A stretch of 64,000 nucleotides of DNA from Eubacterium sp. MSJ-21 (GCF_018918185.1 NZ_JAHLPZ010000004.1:168128-232127); one strand, 5' to 3'; shown: positions 8,024 through 17,100, counted from the stretch's first letter. The notes: generated from the sequence alone by a model not told the origin. Made by a program: numbers and translations.

Positions 8024-9667
8024 CTACCCAATTCCGAAATCCGCCAGAGACATCTGCGTGAACGATTCATTTGCATGCTCTGCCTTCCATATATCCTTCT
8101 GGTCGACGCCGGTCAACTGCCTTGTGATATACCCTTCCTCGATCGGCGTGTGATACATCTGCCTGCCACCGCAGGTAATAAAATATTGTGCCCGTTTCAA
8201 CACGACCCCTATCTTCTTCAGGGAAGCGAAATCCAGCCTGCCATAACGTCTTGCATATGCGATCCGCCCTGCCGATTTCGGTCCGATGCCCGGCACACGG
8301 AGTAACATCGCATAGCTTGCAGTCTGCACTTCCACCGGAAATTGATCCAGATGCCGCAGTGCCCAGTCGCACTTCGGATCAACCAGTTCATTAAAATTCG
8401 GCTTCTCTTCCGATAACAATTCTCCCGCCTGGAATCCATAGAACCGGAGCAGCCAGTCCGCCTGATACAACCGGTGTTCCCGCAGAAGCGGTGGCGGTGT
8501 TCCAATCTGAGGCAATACCTTATCCTCATTCAGCGGAATATACGCCGAATAAAAGACCCGTTTCAAGTCGAAGCCCTGATACAACTGCTGTGTCGTCTGC
8601 AGCAACGTATAATCGCTCTCGCCGGTTGCCCCGATAATCATCTGCGTGCTCTGTCCCGCCGGTGCAAACCGCCGCTTTAATTTCGACATATCGAGCGGTG
8701 CTAGCTGATATGCGTTATCCCATGTGAGAGCACTGTCCAGAACCGTTCCGTTCATCTTCGCAGCCAGATTCGCAATCGTATTCTGCACATCTGTCTCTCC
8801 AGTTACCGAACCACCTGAACCTGCGCCATAATTTTCCTCTTCAGCCTTGTTTCCATAAGAACTCCTAGACTCCTGAACTACTGCTCCATCCGCAACGATT
8901 TTCCCGGCTTTCTTCTCCTTCATCAATCCATCCGCAAACTGCTTCTTCGACTCTGTCCCGAAGATACTCTGCTTCAGGAACTGATTGCCTTTGCTTCGCT
9001 CCATGTGTGCGGATTTCCCGATTGCCATCCGATGCGACGCGATCGTGTTCCGCACCTTTCCCATCGGATCTAAGATCGTCTGCATCGTCTTATTCGGTGC
9101 CAGTGTCCGCAGTCCTTCCTCCGTCGGCAGTTCCATATTCACGCTGATACGGTCTGCCAGATATCCTGCTGCCGCAAGCAGTTCATCCGATGCGCCGGGA
9201 ATCGTCTTCACATGGATGTAGCCGTTAAAATGATATTTCGTCCGAAGCAGAAGCAATGTCTCGCACATCTTCTCCATCGTGTATGTCGGATTCTTCAGAA
9301 CGCCGGAGCTTAAGAACAATCCTTCAATATAATTCCGCTTGTAGAATTCGACCGTCAGCTCGCAGATCTCCTGTGGCGTGAAGGTCGCCCGCTTCACATC
9401 ATTGCTTGCACGGTTGATGCAGTATTTGCAATCATAGACGCAGTGATTCGTCATCAAAATCTTAAGCAGGGAGATACACCTGCCATCCGAAGCAAAGCTG
9501 TGACAGATGCCGCAAGCTGCCGCATTGCCGAGTTCTCCTTTCTTCCCCCGACGGTCAGAACCGCTCGACGTACACGCCACATCGTATTTGGCAGCATCTG
9601 CAAGAATCTGCAGCTTCTCCTGTGTTGTATATTCTTCTATGTAATTGTTTGTAATCTCTGTACTCAT
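8024..9667 (-). CDS. Putative DNA modification/repair radical SAM protein, TIGR03916 family
   Basis: 547 aa. NHCVYDCKYCINRAS (about residues 75-90) is the Cx3Cx2C motif that ligates the radical-SAM 4Fe-4S cluster; an extra cysteine-rich segment (AAACGICHSF) precedes it. Near the C-terminus LLRVPGIGPKSAGRIAYARR is a helix-hairpin-helix DNA-binding motif. This pairing of radical SAM core and HhH defines the family. About residues 230-300 form a low-complexity insertion (KKAGKIVADG, YGAGSGGSVTGE) that looks lineage-specific. The start at 9667 is odd: a perfect promoter -10 ends six bases upstream, implying a leaderless mRNA. Confidence 0.88.
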   Translation of the reverse strand: MSTEITNNYIEEYTTQEKLQILADAAKYDVACTSSGSDRRGKKGELGNAAACGICHSFASDGRCISLLKILMTNHCVYDCKYCINRASNDVKRATFTPQEICELTVEFYKRNYIEGLFLSSGVLKNPTYTMEKMCETLLLLRTKYHFNGYIHVKTIPGASDELLAAAGYLADRISVNMELPTEEGLRTLAPNKTMQTILDPMGKVRNTIASHRMAIGKSAHMERSKGNQFLKQSIFGTESKKQFADGLMKEKKAGKIVADGAVVQESRSSYGNKAEEENYGAGSGGSVTGETDVQNTIANLAAKMNGTVLDSALTWDNAYQLAPLDMSKLKRRFAPAGQSTQMIIGATGESDYTLLQTTQQLYQGFDLKRVFYSAYIPLNEDKVLPQIGTPPPLLREHRLYQADWLLRFYGFQAGELLSEEKPNFNELVDPKCDWALRHLDQFPVEVQTASYAMLLRVPGIGPKSAGRIAYARRYGRLDFASLKKIGVVLKRAQYFITCGGRQMYHTPIEEGYITRQLTGVDQKDIWKAEHANESFTQMSLADFGIG

Positions 9668-9673
9668 ATCCTC

Positions 9674-9702
9674 ATTATACGAACAAACGTTCTTGGATGC
9701 AA
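9674..9702 (-). promoter_or_regulatory. Sigma-A promoter of the radical SAM/TIGR03915 operon
   Basis: On the minus strand TTGCAT (9702-9697), a 17-base spacer and TATAAT (9679-9674). A start site seven bases after the -10 falls on the ATG at 9667, so the transcript would be leaderless. A LexA-type box fills the spacer. Confidence 0.75.
9680..9693. promoter_or_regulatory. LexA/DinR SOS box 1
   Basis: CGAACAAACGTTCT matches the Gram-positive SOS consensus CGAACRNRYGTTYG at all but the last base. It lies between the -35 and -10 of the promoter, the classic position for repression. Confidence 0.75.
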
Positions 9703-9712
9703 GGATTTTTTG

Positions 9713-9726
9713 CGAACATCCGTTTG
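9713..9726. promoter_or_regulatory. LexA/DinR SOS box 2
   Basis: CGAACATCCGTTTG matches the SOS consensus with one deviation at the third R. It begins 33 bases from the first box, about three helical turns, just upstream of the -35, so two LexA dimers could bind on one face. Confidence 0.65.
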
Positions 9727-9795
9727 TTTTTTTCATAAATTTTCTAAAAACATCAAAACAGGCGAAGCAGAATTTCCACTTCACCTGTTTCAAGA

Positions 9796-10974
9796 TTACG
9801 CCACTACCCGTTTCTTCGCCGACACGATATTTGCCACAATAATATAGAATACGCCATATAAAGCCATCACCAGCATATTGATAAATACCGGTTTCAGCCC
9901 CGAGACGCTTACCGTCTCCAGTGTCTTCAGATATTCATTCGTCTGAATATACCAGTACGCCGGAAAAATACGACCCACTGCAAGCACACCATCCGGCAGC
10001 CATTCAACCGGGATAAATGCACCGCACAGAAATGCCGAGCCGAGTGCCACGACATTCACGATTCCATTGACCGCTTCCTTGTTGTTGAAGATGCTTGATA
10101 TCAGGAATGCCATCGTCAATGCACACAAGGTGAATACGAACGAATTTGCCAGATACATGGCACCCTGCGCACGAAACATTACCTTTCCAACAATCACAAA
10201 ACTGATCAGACCGTAAAACAGCCATAGTGCGATTGCAAAAAGCAGATTCGAAGCAAGCAGGATTGCATTGTGCTTCTTATAATTCATACTGCTGATCGTG
10301 ATACGCTTGCGGATCGGCAGCTCCTGGAAACTCGTGAGCACCAGACAGATCACGAAGATCGCACCGGCAAGCAGACTGTAGCTTGCAAAATTATAATAAC
10401 CCGCTGCCTTCGACATGCTGTTTGTATCAAGTGTCGTCGTCACATGTACGGTTGATGTCTGTTCCAAAGTCTGCGTGATATCCTTGCAGACTTCCTCCTC
10501 ATTCAGGGATATGTTTTTTTCATCCGGATTCGCCTGCAGAGCGGCATCCACGTAGTTTTTCTGTATGGCAAGATAACTTTCGACCATCATCTGTGCGAAG
10601 CTCGCATCCGCCGACTGGCAGCTCTTATATCGAAGTTCCGGATTTTCGCCGTTCAGTACCGCCTGCCGGTAGCCCTGCGGAATATAGATCACAAATGCTA
10701 CCTGCCGATAGAAGATTGCATCGTCTATGTCCTCTTCGCTTTTCAGTTCTTTCCGTTCACTGTGCGCTGCGATATAATCCGTAAAATTCTTCGTGATTCC
10801 GACATTTTCATCCTGATTCACAATGACGATTTCCGGCTTGTCCGCGGTGAACTGGCTCGTCGTATCCCCGCTTTTTGCGTTGATGCCACCGAACAAAAGT
10901 AGCAGCACCGTATACAGGATCACCATACCTTTACATTTATTTAATACATGCAGAAATGCTTTAAATACTGTCAT
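9796..10974 (-). CDS. ABC-2 type exporter permease (second)
   Basis: 392 aa. One N-terminal membrane span (GMVILYTVLLLLFGGINA), then a large extracytoplasmic domain of about 150 residues, then five or six C-terminal spans from about residue 195 (YSLLAGAIFVICLVLTSF to VFYIIVANIVSA). This is the ABC2_membrane_3 layout of drug, bacteriocin or linearmycin-type exporters. Its start overlaps the end of the upstream permease gene by 14 bases. It should form a heterodimer with that permease powered by the ATPase at 12127-13065. Substrate unknown. Confidence 0.88.
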   Translation of the reverse strand: MTVFKAFLHVLNKCKGMVILYTVLLLLFGGINAKSGDTTSQFTADKPEIVIVNQDENVGITKNFTDYIAAHSERKELKSEEDIDDAIFYRQVAFVIYIPQGYRQAVLNGENPELRYKSCQSADASFAQMMVESYLAIQKNYVDAALQANPDEKNISLNEEEVCKDITQTLEQTSTVHVTTTLDTNSMSKAAGYYNFASYSLLAGAIFVICLVLTSFQELPIRKRITISSMNYKKHNAILLASNLLFAIALWLFYGLISFVIVGKVMFRAQGAMYLANSFVFTLCALTMAFLISSIFNNKEAVNGIVNVVALGSAFLCGAFIPVEWLPDGVLAVGRIFPAYWYIQTNEYLKTLETVSVSGLKPVFINMLVMALYGVFYIIVANIVSAKKRVVA

Positions 10975-12127
10975 ACTTCTGCCTCCTTAATCCCTGTGCG
11001 GACACAAGCAGCATGAAGGCAGAGAAGATTCCAAGACTTGCTACATCCATCCAGAAACGCTTGTCCACACCATAATAATACAGTGCATAATATCCATCCG
11101 TGATCATCGCCGCCGGGTTGATCTTATCTAAGAACGGCACGTGCTTCTCGATGATATATTTCATGGTAATTCCCATCATGCCAGACAGGAAACAGCACGC
11201 CATCGTGATGCCGATCAGGATTCCAAGTTTGCCATTCTCGCCGGTCTTGACAACCGTCGTCACCATAATCGCAAGCGTCAGCCCCGCCAGACTACCCGCA
11301 AGTGCCAGCAAGATCACATATGGCAGATTCTCCCCGTAATCGACTTTCATCACGAAGATTGTATACACAAACAGAATCGCAAGCCCGATCAACTGCGTGC
11401 AATATGCAGCAATCAGCGAGGAAAACATCGTCTTTGCCTTGCTGATTGGAACGATGGCTGTACGCTTTCCGAGATTCCCCATGTTCGGGAGATTCCGACT
11501 CAGCGCCGTCATTCCGAGGATACCGCCATACAGACACGCCATCGCAATCAATGTGTAATACTCAATCATCGTATAGCTTAGGTTCTTGCGGGATGCATCG
11601 ACCAGGTTCGACTCTCTGCCTGCGACCTGCTCCATTACATTTTTGTAGAGTGCCTCGATATCCGGCATCGCACCCTGCTCAATCTCATTTTGTACACGTT
11701 TTTCCATGATTGCAGAGGTATGTACGATCTCGTCTACCACATATTGAAGCACTGTCTGGTTGATACCATTTTCGTGAATCCAGATCTCCGGCTCCGCGCC
11801 ATTCATATACAGCACACCGTCGACATCCCCGTCTGAAAGCAGCGTATCTGCTTCATCCTTCGACACATACACCGTGTCAAACATCTGCTCATCGCTTGAT
11901 TCATCGCTCAAAGTCTCAAATGTCCGGCGGAATGCTTCGTTTCCCTGAAAATCCTCGTTATCGACAATCGCAATCGGGATCACGTTCAGTTTCTCGCTGT
12001 TCTCGATATTGGAGAATGCCAGCTTGAACATCGTGCCAAGCACGAGCGGAAACACAAATGTCCAGAACAAAAGCATCCGGTTCCGCATCAGGACTTTGAA
12101 TGTATACTTAAAGTTATGTCCAAACAT
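10961..12127 (-). CDS. ABC-2 type exporter permease (first)
   Basis: 388 aa with the same plan as its neighbour: N-terminal span (LLFWTFVFPLVLGTMFKLAF), extracytoplasmic domain with IPIAIVDNEDFQGN, and C-terminal spans (ACLYGGILGMTALSR, LIGLAILFVYTIFVM, LGILIGITMACCFLSGMMG). TGATG couples its start to the stop of the ATPase gene. It is the partner permease of an exporter that probably handles a lipophilic drug or peptide. Confidence 0.88.
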   Translation of the reverse strand: MFGHNFKYTFKVLMRNRMLLFWTFVFPLVLGTMFKLAFSNIENSEKLNVIPIAIVDNEDFQGNEAFRRTFETLSDESSDEQMFDTVYVSKDEADTLLSDGDVDGVLYMNGAEPEIWIHENGINQTVLQYVVDEIVHTSAIMEKRVQNEIEQGAMPDIEALYKNVMEQVAGRESNLVDASRKNLSYTMIEYYTLIAMACLYGGILGMTALSRNLPNMGNLGKRTAIVPISKAKTMFSSLIAAYCTQLIGLAILFVYTIFVMKVDYGENLPYVILLALAGSLAGLTLAIMVTTVVKTGENGKLGILIGITMACCFLSGMMGITMKYIIEKHVPFLDKINPAAMITDGYYALYYYGVDKRFWMDVASLGIFSAFMLLVSAQGLRRQKYDSI

Positions 12128-13065
12128 CAGTCTCTAAGCTCCTTTCCGGTCAGCTCCAGGAACACATCGTTGAGCGTCGGACGCTCGGAGAAGATCTTGT
12201 TGCAGGTGATTCCCGCCGCACTCAGTTCCTCGATCAGCTTCGCCACGTTATTTTTGCCGCTCTTATAGGTGATTACAAGCTGATGGTCAGCATATTCTGC
12301 CTTGTCAACATTCGGTGCCGCCTGCAGCTTCTCTAAGAATTCCGCTTTGAAATGCTTCGTCTCAATCGTAACCTTCTCCTCGATCTTCGCAAGTGCCTTT
12401 AACTCGTCGGACGTTCCCTGCGCAATAATTTTTCCCCTATCCAATATGATGATCCGGTCACACAGAATCTCGACTTCTTCCATATAATGTGTCGTGTAAC
12501 AGATTGTCGCGCCATCATCCCGCAGCTTCCTGATACCATCCAAAATGTTGTTCCGGCTCTGCGGATCGACTGCAACGGTCGGCTCATCTAAGAAGATCAG
12601 CTTCGGCTTGTGCGCGATACCACATGCGATATTCAATCTCCGGAGTAATCCGCCCGACAACTGCTTCGGATAATATTTGCGGAATTCATCCAGTCCGACT
12701 AATGCGATTGCATCCTCGATATCCTTTTTTCTCTCCTGCTTATCCTTCACATACAAGCCACAGAAATAGTCAATATTCTCATACACCGTAAGCTCTTCAA
12801 ACACCGCTACCTCCTGGAAGATGACTCCGATATCCCGCTTGATCTTATAGGCATCCGGTGTCATCTCCTCTCCGAAGATCTTGATACTTCCCGCGCTGTA
12901 TTTTAACAGCGAGAGGATGCAGTTGATCGTGGTTGATTTTCCACTTCCGTTTGGACCAAGCAGGCCAAGGATTTCTCCCTGCCGGATCTCAAACGACAGG
13001 TCATCGACTGCCTTCTTCTGTTTATATTCCTTTGTCAGATTCTTTACTTCTACAACTGCGTTCAT
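12127..13065 (-). CDS. ABC transporter ATP-binding protein
   Basis: 312 aa. Walker A GLLGPNGSGKSTT near residue 38, Q-loop in GVIFQEVAVFEEL, signature LSGGLLRRL near 141 (L in place of the usual Q of LSGGQ), Walker B KLIFLDEPT and the switch histidine in YTTHYMEE. A C-terminal domain of about 90 residues follows, as in DrrA/CcmA-type drug exporters. It is first of three coupled genes. Element A of the palindromic family separates it from the TetR gene upstream, on the same strand. Confidence 0.92.
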   Translation of the reverse strand: MNAVVEVKNLTKEYKQKKAVDDLSFEIRQGEILGLLGPNGSGKSTTINCILSLLKYSAGSIKIFGEEMTPDAYKIKRDIGVIFQEVAVFEELTVYENIDYFCGLYVKDKQERKKDIEDAIALVGLDEFRKYYPKQLSGGLLRRLNIACGIAHKPKLIFLDEPTVAVDPQSRNNILDGIRKLRDDGATICYTTHYMEEVEILCDRIIILDRGKIIAQGTSDELKALAKIEEKVTIETKHFKAEFLEKLQAAPNVDKAEYADHQLVITYKSGKNNVAKLIEELSAAGITCNKIFSERPTLNDVFLELTGKELRD

Positions 13066-13094
13066 TTCGCTTTTCCACTCTCCTTTTTATTCCC

Positions 13095-13371
13095 AGCAAT
13101 TGCGATATTGTTTCTATATATTTCAATATTGATTTATACGATATACAATGTATAGAATCTGAGAAGTTCTAAATGTTCTGATCTATATTTCCATCCAATA
13201 CGCCACCGCCGCCAATTCGCCATCCATGGCTCAGTGGCGGCTTGTTTGAACATCGTGTTCAAACATGGCTAATATAATCACAGAACATTAAGAACTTCTA
13301 TGATTCAAACATATCGTATATCTTTATAAATCAATATTAAAATATATACCGAAATCAATATCGCAATTTCT
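13095..13371. repeat. Palindromic element A (277 bp)
   Basis: Fills the gap between the ABC ATPase and TetR genes. Outer arms AATTGCGATATTG (13098) and CAATATCGCAATT (ending 13368) are complementary, and matching continues inwards with few mismatches for about 85 bases per side to ATGTTCTG / CAGAACAT. The core, read on the minus strand, has a TTTGAACA/TGTTCAAA hairpin followed by a GCCGCCA/TGGCGGC hairpin. It is inverted relative to elements B and C and almost identical to them in the core. The outer arm sequence is unique to this locus. Confidence 0.85.
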
Positions 13372-13382
13372 GCGGTTCATAT

Positions 13383-13961
13383 TCAATCATCCTTCGGCTT
13401 CTTGTCATACATGCTTCCGATCTTCATCTGCCTTACCGTGTCGGTCAGAAGTTCTTCAATCTGTTCATCCGTAAATGCGACGGTTCCGTTTGCAACCATG
13501 CTGGCGATTCCATGTGTGAAGATCCACACCTTCAGATGAAATGCCTCCTGTTTCTGCCTGTCATATCCTGTGAACTCTGTGCCCTTCTCCAGGATCTGAT
13601 TTCCTATATTATCCTTCTCGATAAATTCTGTCGGAGAAATCTTCGAATCCCCCATAAATAACACCTTGAAGAAATCCGGATAATCCTTTGCAAACCGGAT
13701 ATACGCAAGTCCCATGCCCCGATATGCTTTTTCTTCCTTAGAACCTGCAATCATATACGACTGGTATATCTTCTGGATATGTGCGATCGTCGCCTGCTTT
13801 AAGTCTTCCATATTTTCAAATTGATAGAAGATCGGCTGTACCGAACAACCAAGCTCTTTCGCCACCCGGCGGGCATTGATTGCAGACAGGCCTTCTTTCT
13901 TCACCACAGCACACGCCGCCTCAATAATATCTTCCTTCAAAAACTTTGTTGCCCTTGGCAT
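13383..13961 (-). CDS. TetR/AcrR family transcriptional regulator
   Basis: 192 aa. The N-terminal helix-turn-helix is seen in GLSAINARRVAKELGCSVQP followed by IFYQFENMEDLK, the TetR recognition-helix pattern. The C-terminal half (DYPDFFKVLFMGDS, HLKVWIFTHGIASM) resembles TetR proteins with a WHG-type ligand domain. The start is 13961, where GGAGG stands five bases away; an in-frame ATG at 13979 is less likely. It lies upstream of and parallel to the ABC exporter, and probably represses it together with its own gene. Confidence 0.88.
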   Translation of the reverse strand: MPRATKFLKEDIIEAACAVVKKEGLSAINARRVAKELGCSVQPIFYQFENMEDLKQATIAHIQKIYQSYMIAGSKEEKAYRGMGLAYIRFAKDYPDFFKVLFMGDSKISPTEFIEKDNIGNQILEKGTEFTGYDRQKQEAFHLKVWIFTHGIASMVANGTVAFTDEQIEELLTDTVRQMKIGSMYDKKPKDD

Positions 13962-13982
13962 ATTATCCTCCATCTTCATTTT

Positions 13983-13996
13983 ATAACATTTGTTAT
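13983..13996. promoter_or_regulatory. Probable TetR operator
   Basis: ATAACATTTGTTAT: perfect 6-base arms with a two-base centre, between a minus-strand TATAAT (near 14010) and the TetR start. The position over the expected transcription start suggests autoregulation. Confidence 0.55.
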
Positions 13997-14022
13997 GTAA
14001 CTTTCGTTATATTATAAGGAAT

Positions 14023-14102
14023 AAAAAAAGAAACGTCAAGCAGATGTCGATGAAATGCAGCTACATTCCTGTCACCTGCATGTTCGTCTGTCTGACGTTT
14101 CT
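14023..14102 (-). terminator. Rho-independent terminator after the P-type ATPase
   Basis: Arms AGAAACGTCA (14029) and TGACGTTTCT (14093-14102) pair over a 54-base loop that itself folds (GCAGCTACATTCCTG region). On the minus strand the stem is followed by a seven-T run. It lies just downstream of the P-type ATPase stop. Confidence 0.7.
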
Positions 14103-14112
14103 ATTTTCATTT

Positions 14113-16188
14113 TTATAATACAAGATCCTTCATCGAATGCAGTCCGATTGCCAGTGTCGATGTATTGTGCATCAACGCTGAGGTTGTCGGCTGGATTACA
14201 CCTGCCACACCAAGCACGATCAGTCCGGTATTAAATCCGACGATCGTTCTGTAATTCCGGCGGATGCGTCTTGTCAGTGCGGTACTGATTTTCCGCAACG
14301 TGATCAGTTCATTCAAGTTATCTGCACCAACGGTAATATCCGCGATCTCCCGTGCAATCTCTGCACCATCGCTGATTGCAATACCGATATCCGCTGCCGA
14401 AAGTGCCGGCGAATCATTGATGCCGTCTCCGATCATGATAACCTTGTGACCTTCTGCCTTCGCACGCTCCACGTAGCTTGCCTTATCTTCCGGAAGTACC
14501 TCGGAATAATACTCATCCACGCCAACCTTCCGTGCAATCGCACTCGCTGTCCGCTCGCTGTCTCCGGTCATCATAACAATCTTCGCAAATCCAAGTTCTT
14601 TTAATGTCCGGATCACATCGGCCGCCTCATCCCGGATCGGATCTTCGATACAGATCACGGCAGCCAGCCGTCCTTCGACCGCCATATACAGGTGGGAGTA
14701 TTCCTCCGGCAATGCATCGAACTTCTCCTGCATGCCTTCCGGAACCTCGCAGCCCTCATCTTCAAATACAAAATGATAGCTACCGATAATGGTCTTTCTT
14801 CCTTCTACCGTAGTAGAAATTCCGTGTGCCACGATATAGGACACCTTCGAGTGAACTTCTTCATGTACCAGATTCTTTTCGCTTGCCGCATCAACAACTG
14901 CACGTGCCATCGAATGTGGGAAATGTTCCTCGAGACATGCGGCAACCCGCAACAGTTCATCACTATTTTCATCGCAGAAGGATACAACATCTACTACGCG
15001 CGGTGCTGCCTTCGTCAGCGTTCCGGTCTTATCAAATACGATCGTATCTGCTTCCGCCATCGCCTCTAGGAACTTGCCACCTTTCACCGTGATGCTTGAC
15101 TTGCTCGCCTGCCGGATCGCAGACAATACGGAAATCGGCATTGCCAGCTTCAACGCACAGGAGAAATCAACCATCAATATAGACAATGCTTTCGTCACAT
15201 TCCGCGTAAAAAGATAGGTTGCAGCTGTGCCAAGTAATGTATATGGTACAAGCTTGTCGGCCAGATGGGATGCCTTGCTCTCCAGAGAGGATTTGAGTTT
15301 CTCGGATTCCTCGATCATCGTGACAACCTTCTCATACCGGCTCGAACCTCCGACCTGACGTACACGGATGCAAAGCTCGCCTTCTTCCAGCACGGTTCCT
15401 GCATAGACATACGAATCTGCCTGCTTATGTACCGGCAAAGGTTCGCCTGTCATCGATGCCTGATTCACCATCGCATCGCCATCGACAACCGTTCCGTCAA
15501 ATGGGATCACATTTCCGACATGGATCACGATCTCATCATCCACATGGATAGATTCTGCAGACACCTGCACTTCCTGTCCGTCCTTCTTCAACCAGACTTT
15601 TCCGATGTTCAAGGACATGCTCCGTGCAAGATCCCCGACGGATTTCTTGTGTGTCCACTCCTCTAAGATCTCGCCGATTCCAAGCAGGAACATGATGGAA
15701 CCTGCCGTCTGGAAGTCTCCACGGAATACGGATACGCCGATTGCCGTGCCATCCAGAACCGGAACTTCGATCTTTCGTTTTGCTAATGTTTTCAATCCGT
15801 TCGTGATATATTTTACCGAGCGGATGGCAGTCAGGGTGTTCGCAATCGGCACCGGCAGCAACACCCGGTTGATACACCGCAGCAAAACCTTATCTACCAG
15901 TTTTTCTTTATACTCCTCATTCACCTGTCTGCCGGAATTAGCAAGATAGGATTCCGGCACATCTGCCGTCTCATAATGAAACCGTCGGAGCGCTGTTATC
16001 ATCGCTTCCCGGCTTCCCTCATAACAGACAACCGCATCACAGGTCGAATGATTCACCTTCGCAGAACTGACATGTTTCATGCTGTCAAGATAATACTGAA
16101 GGATATCGGCTTCCCGGTACGACATATTCTTCTGTGCAACATGAAAACGAATTCTGCCCCGTATCTCATGTTTAATCACAAATTTCAT
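14113..16188 (-). CDS. Heavy-metal P-type ATPase, HMA2/CtpC-like
   Basis: 691 aa. Starts MKFVIKHEIRGRIRFHV, the HMA_2 domain that lacks the CxxC of classic metal-binding domains. Catalytic core: TGEPL actuator motif, phosphorylated Asp in FDKTGTLT near residue 390, EEHFPHSMARAV, and hinge GDGINDSPAL. The intramembrane CPC of P1B pumps is replaced by SCALKLAMP, which with the FPHS variant resembles manganese/iron-type CtpC pumps rather than copper or zinc pumps. It overlaps DUF6110 by 17 bases, and a DtxR-like site precedes the operon. Export of Mn or Fe is an inference. Confidence 0.88.
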   Translation of the reverse strand: MKFVIKHEIRGRIRFHVAQKNMSYREADILQYYLDSMKHVSSAKVNHSTCDAVVCYEGSREAMITALRRFHYETADVPESYLANSGRQVNEEYKEKLVDKVLLRCINRVLLPVPIANTLTAIRSVKYITNGLKTLAKRKIEVPVLDGTAIGVSVFRGDFQTAGSIMFLLGIGEILEEWTHKKSVGDLARSMSLNIGKVWLKKDGQEVQVSAESIHVDDEIVIHVGNVIPFDGTVVDGDAMVNQASMTGEPLPVHKQADSYVYAGTVLEEGELCIRVRQVGGSSRYEKVVTMIEESEKLKSSLESKASHLADKLVPYTLLGTAATYLFTRNVTKALSILMVDFSCALKLAMPISVLSAIRQASKSSITVKGGKFLEAMAEADTIVFDKTGTLTKAAPRVVDVVSFCDENSDELLRVAACLEEHFPHSMARAVVDAASEKNLVHEEVHSKVSYIVAHGISTTVEGRKTIIGSYHFVFEDEGCEVPEGMQEKFDALPEEYSHLYMAVEGRLAAVICIEDPIRDEAADVIRTLKELGFAKIVMMTGDSERTASAIARKVGVDEYYSEVLPEDKASYVERAKAEGHKVIMIGDGINDSPALSAADIGIAISDGAEIAREIADITVGADNLNELITLRKISTALTRRIRRNYRTIVGFNTGLIVLGVAGVIQPTTSALMHNTSTLAIGLHSMKDLVL

Positions 16189-16486
16189 TTTCTTCCGCCT
16201 GCTCTTCTGCTTCTGCCTCATCCTCAACTACCTGTGCCTCAGCCTCGATCTCGCGGTCTGCGTTGATCTGCTTTGCCTCAGCATAGATGTCGCTTGCATT
16301 CTCCTGTACATTTGTCACAGTTTTCATGACACAATCCTTTGCACGAAGGACTGCGGCTGTACCATGTGAGTAAACCTTCTTTGCATCACGGCTAGTCAGA
16401 AGCTTGATTCCAGCTGTTCCGAACAATACACCTGCTGCAAAAATCCCTGTTTTCTTTCCATCGATCTTCTTAAAAAAATTTGACAT
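16172..16486 (-). CDS. DUF6110 family small membrane-anchored protein
   Basis: 104 aa. KKTGIFAAGVLFGTAGIKLL is a single N-terminal hydrophobic segment, SRDAKKVYSHGTAAVLRAKD is the family signature, and the tail is a very acidic run of Glu/Asp/Ala. DUF6110 proteins regularly precede HMA2-type P-type ATPases; the acidic tail could gather divalent metal for the pump (inference). Start at 16486 has AGGAGG, and the gene overlaps the ATPase gene. Confidence 0.85.
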   Translation of the reverse strand: MSNFFKKIDGKKTGIFAAGVLFGTAGIKLLTSRDAKKVYSHGTAAVLRAKDCVMKTVTNVQENASDIYAEAKQINADREIEAEAQVVEDEAEAEEQAEENEICD

Positions 16487-16500
16487 AATAATTACCTCCT

Positions 16501-16516
16501 GTTAGTCTAATCTAAC
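16501..16516. promoter_or_regulatory. DtxR/IdeR-like metal-regulator operator
   Basis: GTTAGTCTAATCTAAC has 5-base inverted arms. On the minus strand TTAGATTAGACTAAC aligns with the DtxR-family box TTAGGTTAGSCTAACC with about two differences. It lies directly after a GATAAT-type -10 and before the DUF6110 ribosome site, so binding would block transcription. Confidence 0.55.
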
Positions 16517-16557
16517 TACGTATATTATCACAATTTTTAAAAAAAATAAATATTTTT

Positions 16558-17100
16558 TTACCAATTCCTTCCAAGTTTACTGCAAGCCGACACGATACTG
16601 TCCACTCCTAATATAATCAGGTATGTACCTATCAAAAATCCGACTGAGAACAAAGCAATCCGCGGCCAGAATATCATCAACACACCTACTATCAGACCGA
16701 TTACATTGATGAACAGTGTGACATAGAAATACCTTCCTCTGTATAAACTCCGGATAAATCCAAGATGACACAGCTTCGATACGCTATGTGCAATAAACCA
16801 TAATGGAAGCAGCAATGTTACAACCAGTTCGCCTATGTGCGGATATGCCATCAGTGCCAGACCGGTGATCACGCTGATCACCCCGGCAGCCAGAGACACG
16901 CACGGTGCAAACCCAATATAACGTTCCGACTTGGCATAGAAGATAATATCAGTAATTCCGGTCACGATTGCCATCACACCATAGAAGATCGTGATCCAGC
17001 GCAGAATCCCACCCGGCGATGCAATCGCCAAAGCGCCAAGGATTATAAGAAGAATACCCTCGATCAGCTCCAGCCAGCCATATCCCGTATGTCTTTTCAT
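16558..17100 (-). CDS. HdeD-like DUF308 membrane protein
   Basis: 180 aa with six hydrophobic segments arranged as three pairs (LIEGILLIILGALAIASP, ITIFYGVMAIVTGITDI, LAAGVISVITGLALM, VVTLLLPLWFIAHSV, VTLFINVIGLIVGVLM, VGFLIGTYLIILGVDSIV), the DUF308/HdeD repeat. The family is linked to acid stress in E. coli; the role here is unknown. Its ATG overlaps the ftsH stop (ATGA), so it is translationally coupled to the membrane protease. A second DUF308 protein is at 49496-49975. Confidence 0.85.
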   Translation of the reverse strand: MKRHTGYGWLELIEGILLIILGALAIASPGGILRWITIFYGVMAIVTGITDIIFYAKSERYIGFAPCVSLAAGVISVITGLALMAYPHIGELVVTLLLPLWFIAHSVSKLCHLGFIRSLYRGRYFYVTLFINVIGLIVGVLMIFWPRIALFSVGFLIGTYLIILGVDSIVSACSKLGRNW

